11,737 nucleotides of DNA from Candidatus Egerieousia excrementavium. Its GTDB lineage: Bacteria > Bacteroidota > Bacteroidia > Bacteroidales > UBA932. Position 1 is the first letter of the stretch. The number at the start of each line of letters is the position of its first letter. Below, piece by piece: positions 1 to 8,741 of the stretch. The stretch lies in the NCBI GenBank assembly GCA_017694275.1, contig JADINB010000137.1:1-11737 (forward strand), written 5' to 3'. The position numbers and the translations under genes were made by a program. The notes under the pieces are model-generated. The model saw only the letters and a list, made by a program, of their open reading frames with translations. It was not told the origin of the DNA and did not search any database.

Positions 1-114
1 AAAAAAAAAAAACGACTTTCAGCATTTTGAACCAAATTAAATGCAAGACAATAAGGAATTTAAGATACGGCTATTTTATATCTGATTAATTATCTTGCTG
101 TTAAAGGAAACAAA

Positions 115-134
115 CTATGCCGAGTTTGGCATAG
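115..134. promoter_or_regulatory. Small inverted repeat in the lon leader
   Basis: CTATGCC (115-121), a 6-nt spacer GAGTTT and GGCATAG (128-134) form a perfect 7-bp inverted repeat about 80 nt upstream of lon. No T-run follows on the plus strand, so it is not a convincing intrinsic terminator. It could be an operator or a weak hairpin. The rest of 1-214 is AT-rich: it opens with twelve A's and has an alternating AT run at 160-171 that may hold the lon promoter. I found no clean Bacteroidetes -7 element (TAnnTTTG) on the plus strand of this leader. Confidence 0.3.
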
Positions 135-214
135 AGATTGACAAATAGCAGCAGGCATTCATATATATATAATATAGGACTGCTTACTGACAAATTGACA
201 TAAATACTATTTAG

Positions 215-2611
215 ATGAAGTTACCAGAGTTATTTTTGAATCAAATTGAGAGTGGAGGAATGAGTGTATTGCCTGTGATGAGCATAGACTCCGGAGCAAA
301 TCTGGACGAGGCAGACCTTCCAAGGACCCTGCCCGTTCTGGCATTGCGCAATGTCGTAATATTTCCGGGAACAATAACCCCTATCACAGTCAGCAGGGAG
401 AAATCTTTGAAACTGGTCAAGGCATTGTATAAGTCTACAAAAATCATAGGCACCGTAACTCAGAAAGATGCCAAAGTGGAAGAACCTGCAAAGAGCGACC
501 TGTTCGATACAGGAACTTCATGCAGAATACTGAAAACAATAGAATTGCCAGACGGAGGGCTGACAGTCCTGCTGAGAGGACTGAAAAAATTCCATTTGGA
601 CGACATTATTGCAGATGAACCGTATCTGCTTGGAAACGTTACATATATTCCGGAAATATATCCAGGAAACGAAGCCGATGTGGAGCCTGTGTGCGATGCT
701 ATAAAAGATGCGGCCATGCATATAATAAAGCTATCTCCGCATATACCGCAGGAGGCCGGCTTTGCAATAAGAAATCTGGACGGCTGCGAATTCATCACCA
801 ATTTCATAGCCTCTTCGATAGATCTGGAGGATATAGGGAAAAAGATTGAACTTCTGAAGATAAATTCCATAAAGGAAAGGGCATACAAGTTGCTTGAACT
901 TCTGAACAAGCAGATTGAAATCCTTAAAATCAAGGATGATATCCAGCAGAAGGTAAAAAGCGAGATTGACCAGCAGCAAAGAGAGTATTATCTTAACAAC
1001 CAGCTCAAGACCATACAGGAAGAGTTGGGCATGGACGGGAACGGAGAAGATATTGCAGAACTCAAGGCAAAGGCTGCCAAAAAGAAATGGCCGGAGTATG
1101 CGGCAAAGGCTTTTGAAAAGGAACTGCAAAGACTGGAGAAGATAAACCCCAATGCTCCGGAATATGCCATTGAACTCAACTATGCAGAGTTCATGGTAGA
1201 CCTGCCATGGGATGAAGTCTCTACTGACAATCTGGATTTGAAGAACGCACAGAAAGTGCTGGACAAGGACCACTATGGTCTGGAGACAGTAAAAGACAGA
1301 ATTATAGAATATCTGGCCGTACTCAAGCTTAAGGGTGACATGAAGTCTCCCATAATCTGCCTCTACGGTCCTCCGGGAGTCGGAAAGACCTCTCTGGGCA
1401 AATCGATAGCCAGAGCCCTTGGCAGGAAGTATGGCAGGATCTCGCTCGGAGGCATGCATGACGAATCAGAAATAAGAGGACACAGGAGAACATACATAGG
1501 TGCTTTGCCGGGCAGGATAATGGACGCCATTCGCAAGGCCGGCACATCGAATCCGGTACTTGTCCTGGATGAGATAGACAAGGTCAGTTCAGACTTCAGG
1601 GGCGACCCGGCGTCTGCATTGCTGGAATTGCTTGATCCTGAACAAAACACAGCATTCCACGACAATTACCTTGACATAGACTACGACCTGTCGCATGTCT
1701 TGTTCATAACAACTGCAAACAACATAAGCACAATACATCCTGCACTTCGAGACAGAATGGAAATGATTCCCGTGAGCGGATATCTGGCAGAGGAGAAGTA
1801 TCATATTGCAAAGGACTACCTCATACCAAAGCAAAAGGAACTGCACGGACTGGAGAGTTTCAAGTTGAGCAAAGGTGCAGTCAATACGATTATAAACGAA
1901 TATACGCGTGAATCAGGTGTCAGGAATCTCGACAGGCAGATTGCCAAGGTTGCCAGAAACATTGCAAAGAGAATTGCGCTGGAAGAGGAAGTCCCTGCAG
2001 TTCTGGAAAGCGAAGAGATAAAAAAGATATTGGGTCTTCCTGTCAACATGCACGATGTGCAGAAAGGTAATGAAGCTACAGGAGTGGTAACAGGACTTGC
2101 GTGGACCGAAATGGGGGGAGAGATTCTCTTTGTAGAATGCAGCCTCAGCAAGGGCAAGGGCAATCTTACGCTTACCGGAAATCTTGGAGACGTGATGAAG
2201 GAGTCTGCAATGATTGCTTACCAGTATGTAAAGGCACACCCTTCTCTGCTTGGTGTAAAACCTGAGATATTCGGGAAATATGACCTTCACATACATGTGC
2301 CTGAAGGAGCCATTCCGAAGGACGGACCTTCGGCAGGTATCACAATGGCGAGTGCAATAGCCTCTGCCTTCAAGAAAAAGAAGGTAAAACACTCCATTGC
2401 AATGACAGGAGAGATGACACTAAGGGGAAAGGTACTTCCTGTAGGAGGCATCAAAGAGAAAATTCTTGCAGCAAAGAGGGCCGGAATAAAGACTATCGTA
2501 CTTTCGTCTGAAAACGAAAGAGATATAAAGGAAATAAAGGACATATACATAAAGGGACTGACATTCAAATATGTAAATACGATGGAAGATGTCCTGAAAT
2601 TTATTTTCTAA
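215..2611 (+). CDS. lon: ATP-dependent Lon protease (LonA type)
   Basis: Cytoplasmic ATP-dependent serine protease that unfolds and degrades damaged and some regulatory proteins, working as a hexamer. The 798-residue length fits LonA. The N-terminal LON substrate-binding domain covers about residues 39-235 (opening LPVLALRNVVIFPG), followed by a helical, coiled-coil-prone stretch at about 240-310. The AAA+ domain has Walker A GPPGVGKT at 385-392 and Walker B VLDEID at 450-455. The C-terminal protease domain has the catalytic Ser706 in KDGPSAG and Lys749 in GGIKEK; their 43-residue spacing equals that of E. coli Ser679/Lys722. All key residues are intact. The start at 215 is the first in-frame ATG. 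An ATG at 260 (Met16) follows a GGAGG by only one base, too close for a normal ribosome site, so 215 is kept. ung follows after 14 nt. Confidence 0.98.
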   Translation: MKLPELFLNQIESGGMSVLPVMSIDSGANLDEADLPRTLPVLALRNVVIFPGTITPITVSREKSLKLVKALYKSTKIIGTVTQKDAKVEEPAKSDLFDTGTSCRILKTIELPDGGLTVLLRGLKKFHLDDIIADEPYLLGNVTYIPEIYPGNEADVEPVCDAIKDAAMHIIKLSPHIPQEAGFAIRNLDGCEFITNFIASSIDLEDIGKKIELLKINSIKERAYKLLELLNKQIEILKIKDDIQQKVKSEIDQQQREYYLNNQLKTIQEELGMDGNGEDIAELKAKAAKKKWPEYAAKAFEKELQRLEKINPNAPEYAIELNYAEFMVDLPWDEVSTDNLDLKNAQKVLDKDHYGLETVKDRIIEYLAVLKLKGDMKSPIICLYGPPGVGKTSLGKSIARALGRKYGRISLGGMHDESEIRGHRRTYIGALPGRIMDAIRKAGTSNPVLVLDEIDKVSSDFRGDPASALLELLDPEQNTAFHDNYLDIDYDLSHVLFITTANNISTIHPALRDRMEMIPVSGYLAEEKYHIAKDYLIPKQKELHGLESFKLSKGAVNTIINEYTRESGVRNLDRQIAKVARNIAKRIALEEEVPAVLESEEIKKILGLPVNMHDVQKGNEATGVVTGLAWTEMGGEILFVECSLSKGKGNLTLTGNLGDVMKESAMIAYQYVKAHPSLLGVKPEIFGKYDLHIHVPEGAIPKDGPSAGITMASAIASAFKKKKVKHSIAMTGEMTLRGKVLPVGGIKEKILAAKRAGIKTIVLSSENERDIKEIKDIYIKGLTFKYVNTMEDVLKFIF

Positions 2612-2625
2612 CTGTTTCCCGTGCC

Positions 2626-3294
2626 ATGGACGTAAAGATAGACTCCGAATGGAAAGAGATTCTCAAGGATGAATTCGACAAAGAGTATTTCAGGAACATA
2701 GTTTCATTCCTTCACCGTGAAAAGCGGGAGGGAAAGACAATATATCCTCCCGGATCTCTTATATTCAATGCATTTGATACAACTCCCTTCAGCAAGGTAA
2801 AGGTTGTGATACTCGGACAGGATCCATATCACGGGGCCGGACAGGCGCACGGGCTTTCGTTCTCTGTTCCCGACGGTATTCCCGTTCCGCCTTCATTGAA
2901 GAATATCTACAAAGAGATAGAAGACGATCTATCCGTAAGGATAAACAAGAACGGGTCGCTGGTACAGTGGGCCAGACAGGGAGTCTTTCTGCTCAACGCA
3001 GTTCTCACCGTAAGGGCATCATCGCCAACCTCTCATAGCGCAATAGGCTGGAGCACATTTACAGACGCCGTCATCAAGGCGCTTTCAGACAAAAAGGAGC
3101 ATCTGGTCTTTATGTTATGGGGCAATTTTGCAAAAAGCAAAAAGAGTTTGATAGACTGCCGCAAGCATCTCGTTCTGGAGGCAGCACACCCCTCCCCTCT
3201 TGCCCATGGGGCATTTTTCGGATGCCATCACTTTTCAAAATGCAACAGATACCTGCAGGAGCATGGAGAGGCTCCCATAGACTGGACAAAATAA
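2626..3294 (+). CDS. ung: Uracil-DNA glycosylase, family 1
   Basis: Removes uracil from DNA (misincorporated dUMP or deaminated cytosine), the first step of base-excision repair, in the cytoplasm. The 222-residue length is standard for family 1. Motif GQDPYHG (64-70) supplies the catalytic water-activating Asp66. HPSPL (188-192) supplies the transition-state His188 and the intercalating Leu192. LLNAVLTVR (122-130) and LWGNFAK (164-170) are also family hallmarks. After HPSPL the loop reads AHGAFFGC, which by recalled alignment is one residue shorter than E. coli SAHRGFFG; this is probably lineage variation. The ATG lies 14 nt after the lon stop, so the two genes are probably co-transcribed and perhaps translationally coupled. 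A hairpin terminator follows directly. Confidence 0.97.
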   Translation: MDVKIDSEWKEILKDEFDKEYFRNIVSFLHREKREGKTIYPPGSLIFNAFDTTPFSKVKVVILGQDPYHGAGQAHGLSFSVPDGIPVPPSLKNIYKEIEDDLSVRINKNGSLVQWARQGVFLLNAVLTVRASSPTSHSAIGWSTFTDAVIKALSDKKEHLVFMLWGNFAKSKKSLIDCRKHLVLEAAHPSPLAHGAFFGCHHFSKCNRYLQEHGEAPIDWTK

Positions 3295-3296
3295 AC

Positions 3297-3330
3297 AAGA
3301 ATTGCGGACCGGAATGGCCCGCAATTCTTT
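3297..3330. terminator. Bidirectional intrinsic terminator between ung and the META lipoprotein gene
   Basis: Arms 3297-3307 (AAGAATTGCGG) and 3319-3329 (CCGCAATTCTT) pair over 11 bp; after an A/C mismatch two more C-G pairs (3309-3310 with 3316-3317) close a GGAAT loop. On the plus strand the 3' arm ends in TTCTTTTAT just after the ung stop. On the minus strand the stem is followed by a T-rich run (TGTTTATTTT). It sits between the stops of two convergent genes, as expected for a shared terminator. Confidence 0.85.
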
Positions 3331-3352
3331 TATTGCACCATCTGATGTACGG

Positions 3353-3841
3353 CTACTTGACTGCGGAATCTTTCTGCCCTTCAACAGGATTTTCAGCACT
3401 CTGGCGGAGTACCATAATCTCTCTGCCCAATGAGTCGCAAAGTGTAAGAGTACTGTCGCTCAGAGAGTAAGATGCAACGTTCGCCATAGTGGCCATAAAC
3501 TGCTGCTCAAACTCCATGTTGGGGCCTGCCATTCTGGTCATTCCAGAAGGCAGAAGTTTTAATGAGTTGGTATCTGCTGCCAGTTCATAACTGCCAAAAT
3601 AATAGTTGCAGCCGCCATTCCCGGCCATCCGGCAGCTGTCGAGGAATGAGATTGTCACATCCTGATCTGCAGGTACGGCAAGTTCTGTGCTGTCTATGTT
3701 CATGGATTGCAAAATCCATGTGGTTTCGCTCTGTAATTTCTGCATGGGCGATGCTGTTTCAGTTGTTTTGGTGTTGCTGGCACACTGCACGAACAACAGT
3801 GCAGCTACTGCCATGAAAGATACTTTTACTAAATTTTTCAT
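3353..3841 (-). CDS. META domain (HslJ-like) lipoprotein
   Basis: 162 residues. The N-terminus is a lipoprotein signal: basic start MKNLVK, hydrophobic core, then a lipobox-like L-F-V-Q-C with the lipidated Cys at 20. Gln at -1 is less usual than Gly, Ala or Ser. The mature part is a single META domain: a strand with TWILQSMN (41-48), the turn GNGGCNYYFGSYEL (74-87) and the stretch around TRMAGPNMEFEQQF (101-114). This domain is shared with E. coli HslJ, which is linked to heat shock and novobiocin resistance; its biochemical role is unclear. It is probably anchored in the envelope facing the periplasm, since no acidic surface-export signal follows the Cys. It lies 33 nt after the FAD/Fe-S oxidase gene with no obvious promoter between, so it is probably the last gene of that transcript. 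It ends at the shared terminator at 3297-3330. Confidence 0.85.
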   Translation of the reverse strand: MKNLVKVSFMAVAALLFVQCASNTKTTETASPMQKLQSETTWILQSMNIDSTELAVPADQDVTISFLDSCRMAGNGGCNYYFGSYELAADTNSLKLLPSGMTRMAGPNMEFEQQFMATMANVASYSLSDSTLTLCDSLGREIMVLRQSAENPVEGQKDSAVK

Positions 3842-3874
3842 GATAACTATAACTGTTTTGAAAATTTTGTCTGT

Positions 3875-6724
3875 CTATTTTCTTTCGCTCACTTCATCCA
3901 ACAGATAAAGAATCGAGCGGAATGTCACTCCGCTATTGCGTGAAAGGCCTATTTCGCATGTACGGCTCGTTGCATATCCGGCAACACATGGTTGTCCGCT
4001 GCCGTCGGCCCTGCCGTCAATCTGCTCCTTAAGAAGACGCAGGCCGTGAGTGTTCAGTTCAGGGTATGTAAAGCCCCTGTCTCCTGCAAAGCCGCAACAG
4101 TTGCTCTCCAGAACCACGACCTGGTCTGAACAGAGTTTTGCCAAATCGAAAAGCATGTTGTCCACTCCCAGTTTTTTTGTGGAACAGACTGCAAATACTG
4201 CAATCTTTTCATGTTTCGGTGTAATTTTCAGCCTCGGCAGCAGATATTTCGTAATGAACTCAGCCGGCTCGTAGAGTTTCAGTTTTGAGTCCATGTTTAC
4301 ATGCATTGTATAAAGACACGGCGACATGTCGCACAGAATCGGGTATTTTCCATTTTCTGAAGCTTTTTTCAACGCATTCTCCAACTCGTCAGAAGCTTTT
4401 TTGCCGGCCTCCACGTAACCTTTGCTTGAAAAGGCCATACCGCAACATAGTTTGTCAAGATTCTCCGGGTAGATTATCTCATACCCGGCCTTCCTTATGA
4501 GTCTGGCAGTAAGCTGTGTAATTTCCAATTCTTTAGAATAGCTCTTGCTTACTCCCATGCTTCTGGTTATACATGATGGGAAATAGACAACCTTTTCGGC
4601 GTCCGGCCTGTTTTCCTTTGCCGCAGAGACATCTATCTTATGGGCTCCCTTTGGAAAATATTCATTCCACATGGGAACAAGATTGCCGCTGATTTTACGC
4701 ACTCCTGTAGCCATTGCACCAAAAACAGTCTTTCCGAACAACATGCGCATTCCATAAACCGCATTGAGCCCGGCACGCATTCCGCCTGTAACCTTATCCA
4801 TGTTTGAGGCAAGTTTTACAGCCCTTGCCTCACTTTTCGGTGAATGTTTTGCATGCCTGATGCTTTTTATCAGTTTTCCCGTATCTACCTTTACAGGACA
4901 TTTCATTGCACAAAGACTGTCTGTCGCACAAGTCTCGTCACCCCAGTAACGGTACTGCTTCTGCATCTCGGCGGCGATATGAGGCTCCTCTCCGCTTCTG
5001 CGCAAACGCTCCATCTCCCTGAAACTTGCCACCCTCTGTCTAGGCGAGAGAGTAAGGCCCTCTGCAACGCAAGTCCCTTCGCAAAAACCGCACTCCATGC
5101 ACTTGTCAACAATCTCATTTGTCTGAGGACAAGGCTTGAGGTTCTCAATATGCACGTTTTTGTCGCTGTTCAGTATCACTCCCGGATTCAGAATACCCTT
5201 GGGGTCGAAAATCTCCTTTACCTCCTTCATCAGTGCGTAAGCCTGCGCGCCCCATTCGAGCTCCACGAACGGAGCCATGTTCCTTCCTGTACCATGCTCA
5301 GCCTTCAATGAACCGTCATACTTTGCAACTACAAGATTTGCAATATCATCCATAAACTTTTTATATCTCTCCACCTCAGACGGAGTAGTGAAATCCTGAT
5401 TGAACATGAAATGCAGGTTGCCGGCCAAGGCATGGCCGAATATTACGGCATCATCATATCCATTGTCGTGGAAAACGGCCCTCAGGTCCATGGTAGCCTC
5501 CGCAAGACGGTGGACCGGAAAACATATATCCTCTATAATTGCAGTGGTACCGCTTTTGCGCATTCCTGCAACTGTAGGCAATGTCTCCTTTCTGATTTTC
5601 CACAAGGCTGCCTGCTCCTTGAGATCTTTTGTAAATGAATATGGCACCTCTGTCCCGAACTCTTTTATTGCAGCTGAAATCTGCCCGATTTTATCATTGA
5701 GCAGCGCATCATCTTCTGCTGTAGCCTCAATAAGCAGACCGCAGGCCCCCTCAGAAAGGCCTTTCAGAAGAGAGGGGACACCTTCTGCATTCTCCACCGA
5801 ACGCATGGCGGCCCTGTCCATCAGTTCCACTGCAGAAACGGGCTGGTCTCTAAGTACCTGTACTGCCCTGCAAGCCTCTTTTATGGTAGGATAGATTGCA
5901 AGGGCAAGTCCTTTATGCTTATGGTCTATTATTGTATTGTAGGTAATGGAGGCTATAAAAGCCAACGTACCTTCCGAGCCTATTATAAGATGCTTGAGAA
6001 TATCGAAGCCGTCCTTGTAGTCCACAAAGGCATTGAGGCTGTATCCTGTGGTATTCTTTATCTTATACTTTCTCCTTATTCTCTCCCGGAGTTCCTCATC
6101 TGCATCTATTCTTGCGGCCATCTTCTCCAACCTCTCCAGCATATGGCCATGGGTCTTCACAAACTCATTGCGTGACTGCCCGTCGGCAGTATCAAGCACT
6201 GTTCCATCTGAAAGGATTACTTTTATGTCGGCGATGGTCTTATAAGAGTTGTCTGTGGTACCGCAACACATTCCGCTGGCGTTGTTTGCGGCAATGCCAC
6301 CAATCATGGCTGAATCTATTGATGCCGGGTCCGGACCGATTTTTCTGCCATACGATGCCAGATAACGGTTCGCCATGCCGCCTCTTATACCTGGCTGTAA
6401 ATTGATTTTACGGCCTCCGTCCAAAATCTCATAGTTCTTGAATCCGTGTGTTGCTATTACCAGAACAGAATCGGATATTGCCTGACCGCTCAAAGAGGTA
6501 CCCGCAGCCCTGTAGGTTACAGGAATATTCATCTCATAGGCACATTTTGCAATATACTGTATCTCCTCTTCACTCACCGCACGTACTACCAGTTTTGGAA
6601 TCAGCCTGTAAAACGAGGCATCTGTGCCGAAAGCAAGTGTACTCAAAGCATCATGCAACAATCTCTCACGTGGTATAACCTTGTTGAGTCTTTCGTAAAA
6701 ACTTTTATATTTGCCGTTTATCAT
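3875..6724 (-). CDS. FAD-binding and 4Fe-4S oxidoreductase (YdiJ/GlcD-GlcF type dehydrogenase)
   Basis: 949 residues from the chosen ATG; a single-chain fusion of flavin and iron-sulfur parts. The FAD-binding type 4 (PCMH) domain, about 40-260, has RAAGTSLSGQA (72-82), GPDPAS, IGGIAANNASG (141-151) and GSEGTLAFI (249-257). The FAD-oxidase C domain, about 265-515, has GHALAGNLHF (430-439) and HGTGR (477-481). Two ferredoxin-like clusters follow: Cys542, 545, 548, 552 and Cys599, 605, 609 followed by Pro. The C-terminus has two cysteine-rich repeats with SCITR and LCCGMAF (759-765), then VCSTKK and NCCGFAGD (875-882). This plan matches YdiJ-like D-2-hydroxyacid dehydrogenases, which oxidise substrates such as D-lactate or D-2-hydroxyglutarate and pass electrons on; the substrate here cannot be read from sequence. 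No signal peptide is seen, so it is cytoplasmic or peripheral to the membrane. An in-frame ATG 25 codons upstream (6799) would overlap the preceding gene by 65 nt and add a non-family, lysine-rich tail, so 6724 is preferred. Confidence 0.93.
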   Translation of the reverse strand: MINGKYKSFYERLNKVIPRERLLHDALSTLAFGTDASFYRLIPKLVVRAVSEEEIQYIAKCAYEMNIPVTYRAAGTSLSGQAISDSVLVIATHGFKNYEILDGGRKINLQPGIRGGMANRYLASYGRKIGPDPASIDSAMIGGIAANNASGMCCGTTDNSYKTIADIKVILSDGTVLDTADGQSRNEFVKTHGHMLERLEKMAARIDADEELRERIRRKYKIKNTTGYSLNAFVDYKDGFDILKHLIIGSEGTLAFIASITYNTIIDHKHKGLALAIYPTIKEACRAVQVLRDQPVSAVELMDRAAMRSVENAEGVPSLLKGLSEGACGLLIEATAEDDALLNDKIGQISAAIKEFGTEVPYSFTKDLKEQAALWKIRKETLPTVAGMRKSGTTAIIEDICFPVHRLAEATMDLRAVFHDNGYDDAVIFGHALAGNLHFMFNQDFTTPSEVERYKKFMDDIANLVVAKYDGSLKAEHGTGRNMAPFVELEWGAQAYALMKEVKEIFDPKGILNPGVILNSDKNVHIENLKPCPQTNEIVDKCMECGFCEGTCVAEGLTLSPRQRVASFREMERLRRSGEEPHIAAEMQKQYRYWGDETCATDSLCAMKCPVKVDTGKLIKSIRHAKHSPKSEARAVKLASNMDKVTGGMRAGLNAVYGMRMLFGKTVFGAMATGVRKISGNLVPMWNEYFPKGAHKIDVSAAKENRPDAEKVVYFPSCITRSMGVSKSYSKELEITQLTARLIRKAGYEIIYPENLDKLCCGMAFSSKGYVEAGKKASDELENALKKASENGKYPILCDMSPCLYTMHVNMDSKLKLYEPAEFITKYLLPRLKITPKHEKIAVFAVCSTKKLGVDNMLFDLAKLCSDQVVVLESNCCGFAGDRGFTYPELNTHGLRLLKEQIDGRADGSGQPCVAGYATSRTCEIGLSRNSGVTFRSILYLLDEVSERK

Positions 6725-6734
6725 AATGTATCTG

Positions 6735-8723
6735 TTATTGTTCCGTTTCTCTATTTTCAAGCATTTCAAACAAATACTCCAAATCCTGTGGCGTGACATT
6801 CTTTGCCAGCACTACATTGTCTGCATCCAGCAGATATATCTGCGGGACCTCTTTCAGGAAATAATTTTCAAAGATAACACTACTTTTCGTATCATCCCAC
6901 AAATTTATCCAGTCCAGGTCATTTTCAATAATATACTTAATCCACCTGTCACGGTCGCGCGCCGTATTGACAGCTATTATCCTGCAATCGAGAGCATCTG
7001 CATACCGTTTCTCCAAATCCTTGAGAAGTGCTGTGGTCTCGTTGCACACTCCGCAATCAGGCTTGAAAAAATAAAGCAGCTTGTATTTGCCGCCAATATC
7101 CCACAGTGAAACAGATGCCCCACCTTCATTGACAAGATGCAGGTTTGCCGCCCGTTCTCCTGGCCTGTTCATGTTGAATGCCCTTACAGCCTCCTTCAAC
7201 TGCATGATATAGTGCTCGTCATTCCACAGGGAAGCCCGGGCGATAATATACTTTTCCGCAAGATAGACACTTCCCTGCTGCATGGCATAACTGTCGGCCG
7301 AAGCCAGATAAAGGTAAAGTTCATCCGCCACTCTTATATACAGATCCCCGTTGCTAAAGATTCTGCCGCAAACCGTATCTATTGTCCGTTCCACGAAGAG
7401 CCTGTCTGTCTGGCCTCCGGCAAAGCAACGGTCGAAAAGGCGATGCAGCTCGTCACGCTCTGCCGAAAAATTATCCAGAAGCTGCCTGAGACTGCCTGCA
7501 TCAAGATTTCGCCCCACGATCACACCATGTCTGTCTATAAGGAAAAGCTTAGGCGTGGAAACTACTCCATAAAGAAGATGATATGAACTTCCGGCATCTG
7601 GATCCCATACATTGGCCCAGTTCACGAAAGGATTATAGCTGAAAAAATGTTTGCCGACATAACTTTTCCAGCGGGAAGAATCTGTACCTGTATATACTGA
7701 GTAAAAACTGAGCACTCCCCTGTCATAGTTGTCAATTACATCCATGATTCCGGGAGTCTGGGCAATGCAGTTTGCACAATCATCTGTATAAAAATAGAGA
7801 ATTGTGAACTCACCACCATGAATAGTTTCCTGCAGGCTCACAATGCGTCCCGACGTATCTTCAAGAGAGAGTTCTGCCGCTCTTTTCCCCACAAGCGAAG
7901 ATGCATTGAACATGACAAAACTCTTTATCAGAAAGAGTTTGTCACGGTCTTCCAGTTTGATTTCACCATTCAGAAAATAATTTTCCGCAATATGGCAGGC
8001 TACCCCTTCATGGCCCATGATCTTACTGTTGTAGAAGAGGTCAAATGCCTCTTCCGCCACAAGGGATCTGAGATTTTCGGCAGACATGGCAATAAGGCTG
8101 TCGACCTTTGCAATCGCGACATTGCAGCTGTTCATCTCCACGTTTTCCAGATACTCGACAATATAACTTCTGGCAAACCTGCTGTACCTCATCCGGCCGT
8201 CGGAAACCAGGGCATATATGTCACTGTAACTGGAACTCATCTTGAGAAAACTCTCCAAAAGGGAACCGGATGCCGTTTCTGAAACTTTAAGATAGAGACT
8301 GTCAATTATTCTCTGCATCTGCCCGGCAGAAGAAAGACTCTTCCATCCATCTTTCAGAAAGTTCTGGAATTCGGCAAAACATCTGTTCTCCTCACTTCCG
8401 CGTTCATGAAAAAGTCTGCCGGAAGATATTCTGAATTTCTCGCTCACATAGCCTGTCTGTGAGACAAAAAACTCAAACGTCTCTCCATTATAGCTGACAG
8501 AATATTCTCCTGGAAGCAGAGACTGTTTTCCCTTGAAGAGAAACACTCCGTTGTCTGCCATGACAGAGTCCATGTCTGTCTTCCTGTCCCATTGCAAAAG
8601 CTGCAGTATGGCCATTCCGCTGCCCCCACCGGCATTTACCGCAATCCTGTATCCTGTTCTGGAATAGGCCGAGCACGATATTACAACCAGCAACAGAGTC
8701 AAAAAAGATTTAATCACTCTCAT
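6735..8723 (-). CDS. Secreted tandem DUF5106/TlpA-like double thioredoxin protein
   Basis: 662 residues. Residues 1-19 are a signal sequence; cleavage may be by signal peptidase I after Ala19, or VISC (14-17) may act as a lipobox, so anchoring is uncertain. About 24-100 is a beta-rich domain like DUF4369. A helical DUF5106-like region (about 113-275) leads into thioredoxin-like domain 1 (about 278-420) with CANC at 316-319 and cis-Pro391. A second helical segment (about 425-518) leads into thioredoxin-like domain 2 (about 520-655) with CGVC at 557-560 and cis-Pro627. Both redox motifs are intact. The two halves align: AENY/AEKY, NVWD/NLWD and TPKLFLID/VPQIYLLD recur 236-243 residues apart, indicating internal duplication. 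The likely role is thiol-disulfide exchange in the periplasm, with unknown partners. It lies 18 nt after coaD and 10 nt before the FAD/Fe-S oxidase gene. Confidence 0.85.
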   Translation of the reverse strand: MRVIKSFLTLLLVVISCSAYSRTGYRIAVNAGGGSGMAILQLLQWDRKTDMDSVMADNGVFLFKGKQSLLPGEYSVSYNGETFEFFVSQTGYVSEKFRISSGRLFHERGSEENRCFAEFQNFLKDGWKSLSSAGQMQRIIDSLYLKVSETASGSLLESFLKMSSSYSDIYALVSDGRMRYSRFARSYIVEYLENVEMNSCNVAIAKVDSLIAMSAENLRSLVAEEAFDLFYNSKIMGHEGVACHIAENYFLNGEIKLEDRDKLFLIKSFVMFNASSLVGKRAAELSLEDTSGRIVSLQETIHGGEFTILYFYTDDCANCIAQTPGIMDVIDNYDRGVLSFYSVYTGTDSSRWKSYVGKHFFSYNPFVNWANVWDPDAGSSYHLLYGVVSTPKLFLIDRHGVIVGRNLDAGSLRQLLDNFSAERDELHRLFDRCFAGGQTDRLFVERTIDTVCGRIFSNGDLYIRVADELYLYLASADSYAMQQGSVYLAEKYIIARASLWNDEHYIMQLKEAVRAFNMNRPGERAANLHLVNEGGASVSLWDIGGKYKLLYFFKPDCGVCNETTALLKDLEKRYADALDCRIIAVNTARDRDRWIKYIIENDLDWINLWDDTKSSVIFENYFLKEVPQIYLLDADNVVLAKNVTPQDLEYLFEMLENRETEQ

Positions 8724-8741
8724 TGTATGTTCAAATACATC

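Noticed and set aside
1..12. Run of twelve A's at the left edge as a minus-strand terminator tail
   Set aside because: On the minus strand this would be a T-run, but I see no stable hairpin just before it in the visible sequence, and the rest is beyond the window.
138..173. TTGACA (138-143) and TATAAT (168-173) upstream of lon as a sigma-70 promoter
   Set aside because: The spacing is 24 bp, far from the 17 bp optimum, and Bacteroidota do not generally use this consensus; the AT run makes a chance TATAAT likely.
731..1459. 242-codon minus-strand open frame inside lon
   Set aside because: It runs antisense through strongly conserved Lon coding sequence with no start context or recognisable domain; it is a shadow frame.
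5400..5894. 164-codon plus-strand open frame inside the FAD/Fe-S oxidase gene
   Set aside because: It is antisense to conserved flavin-domain codons and its translation shows no protein-like pattern.
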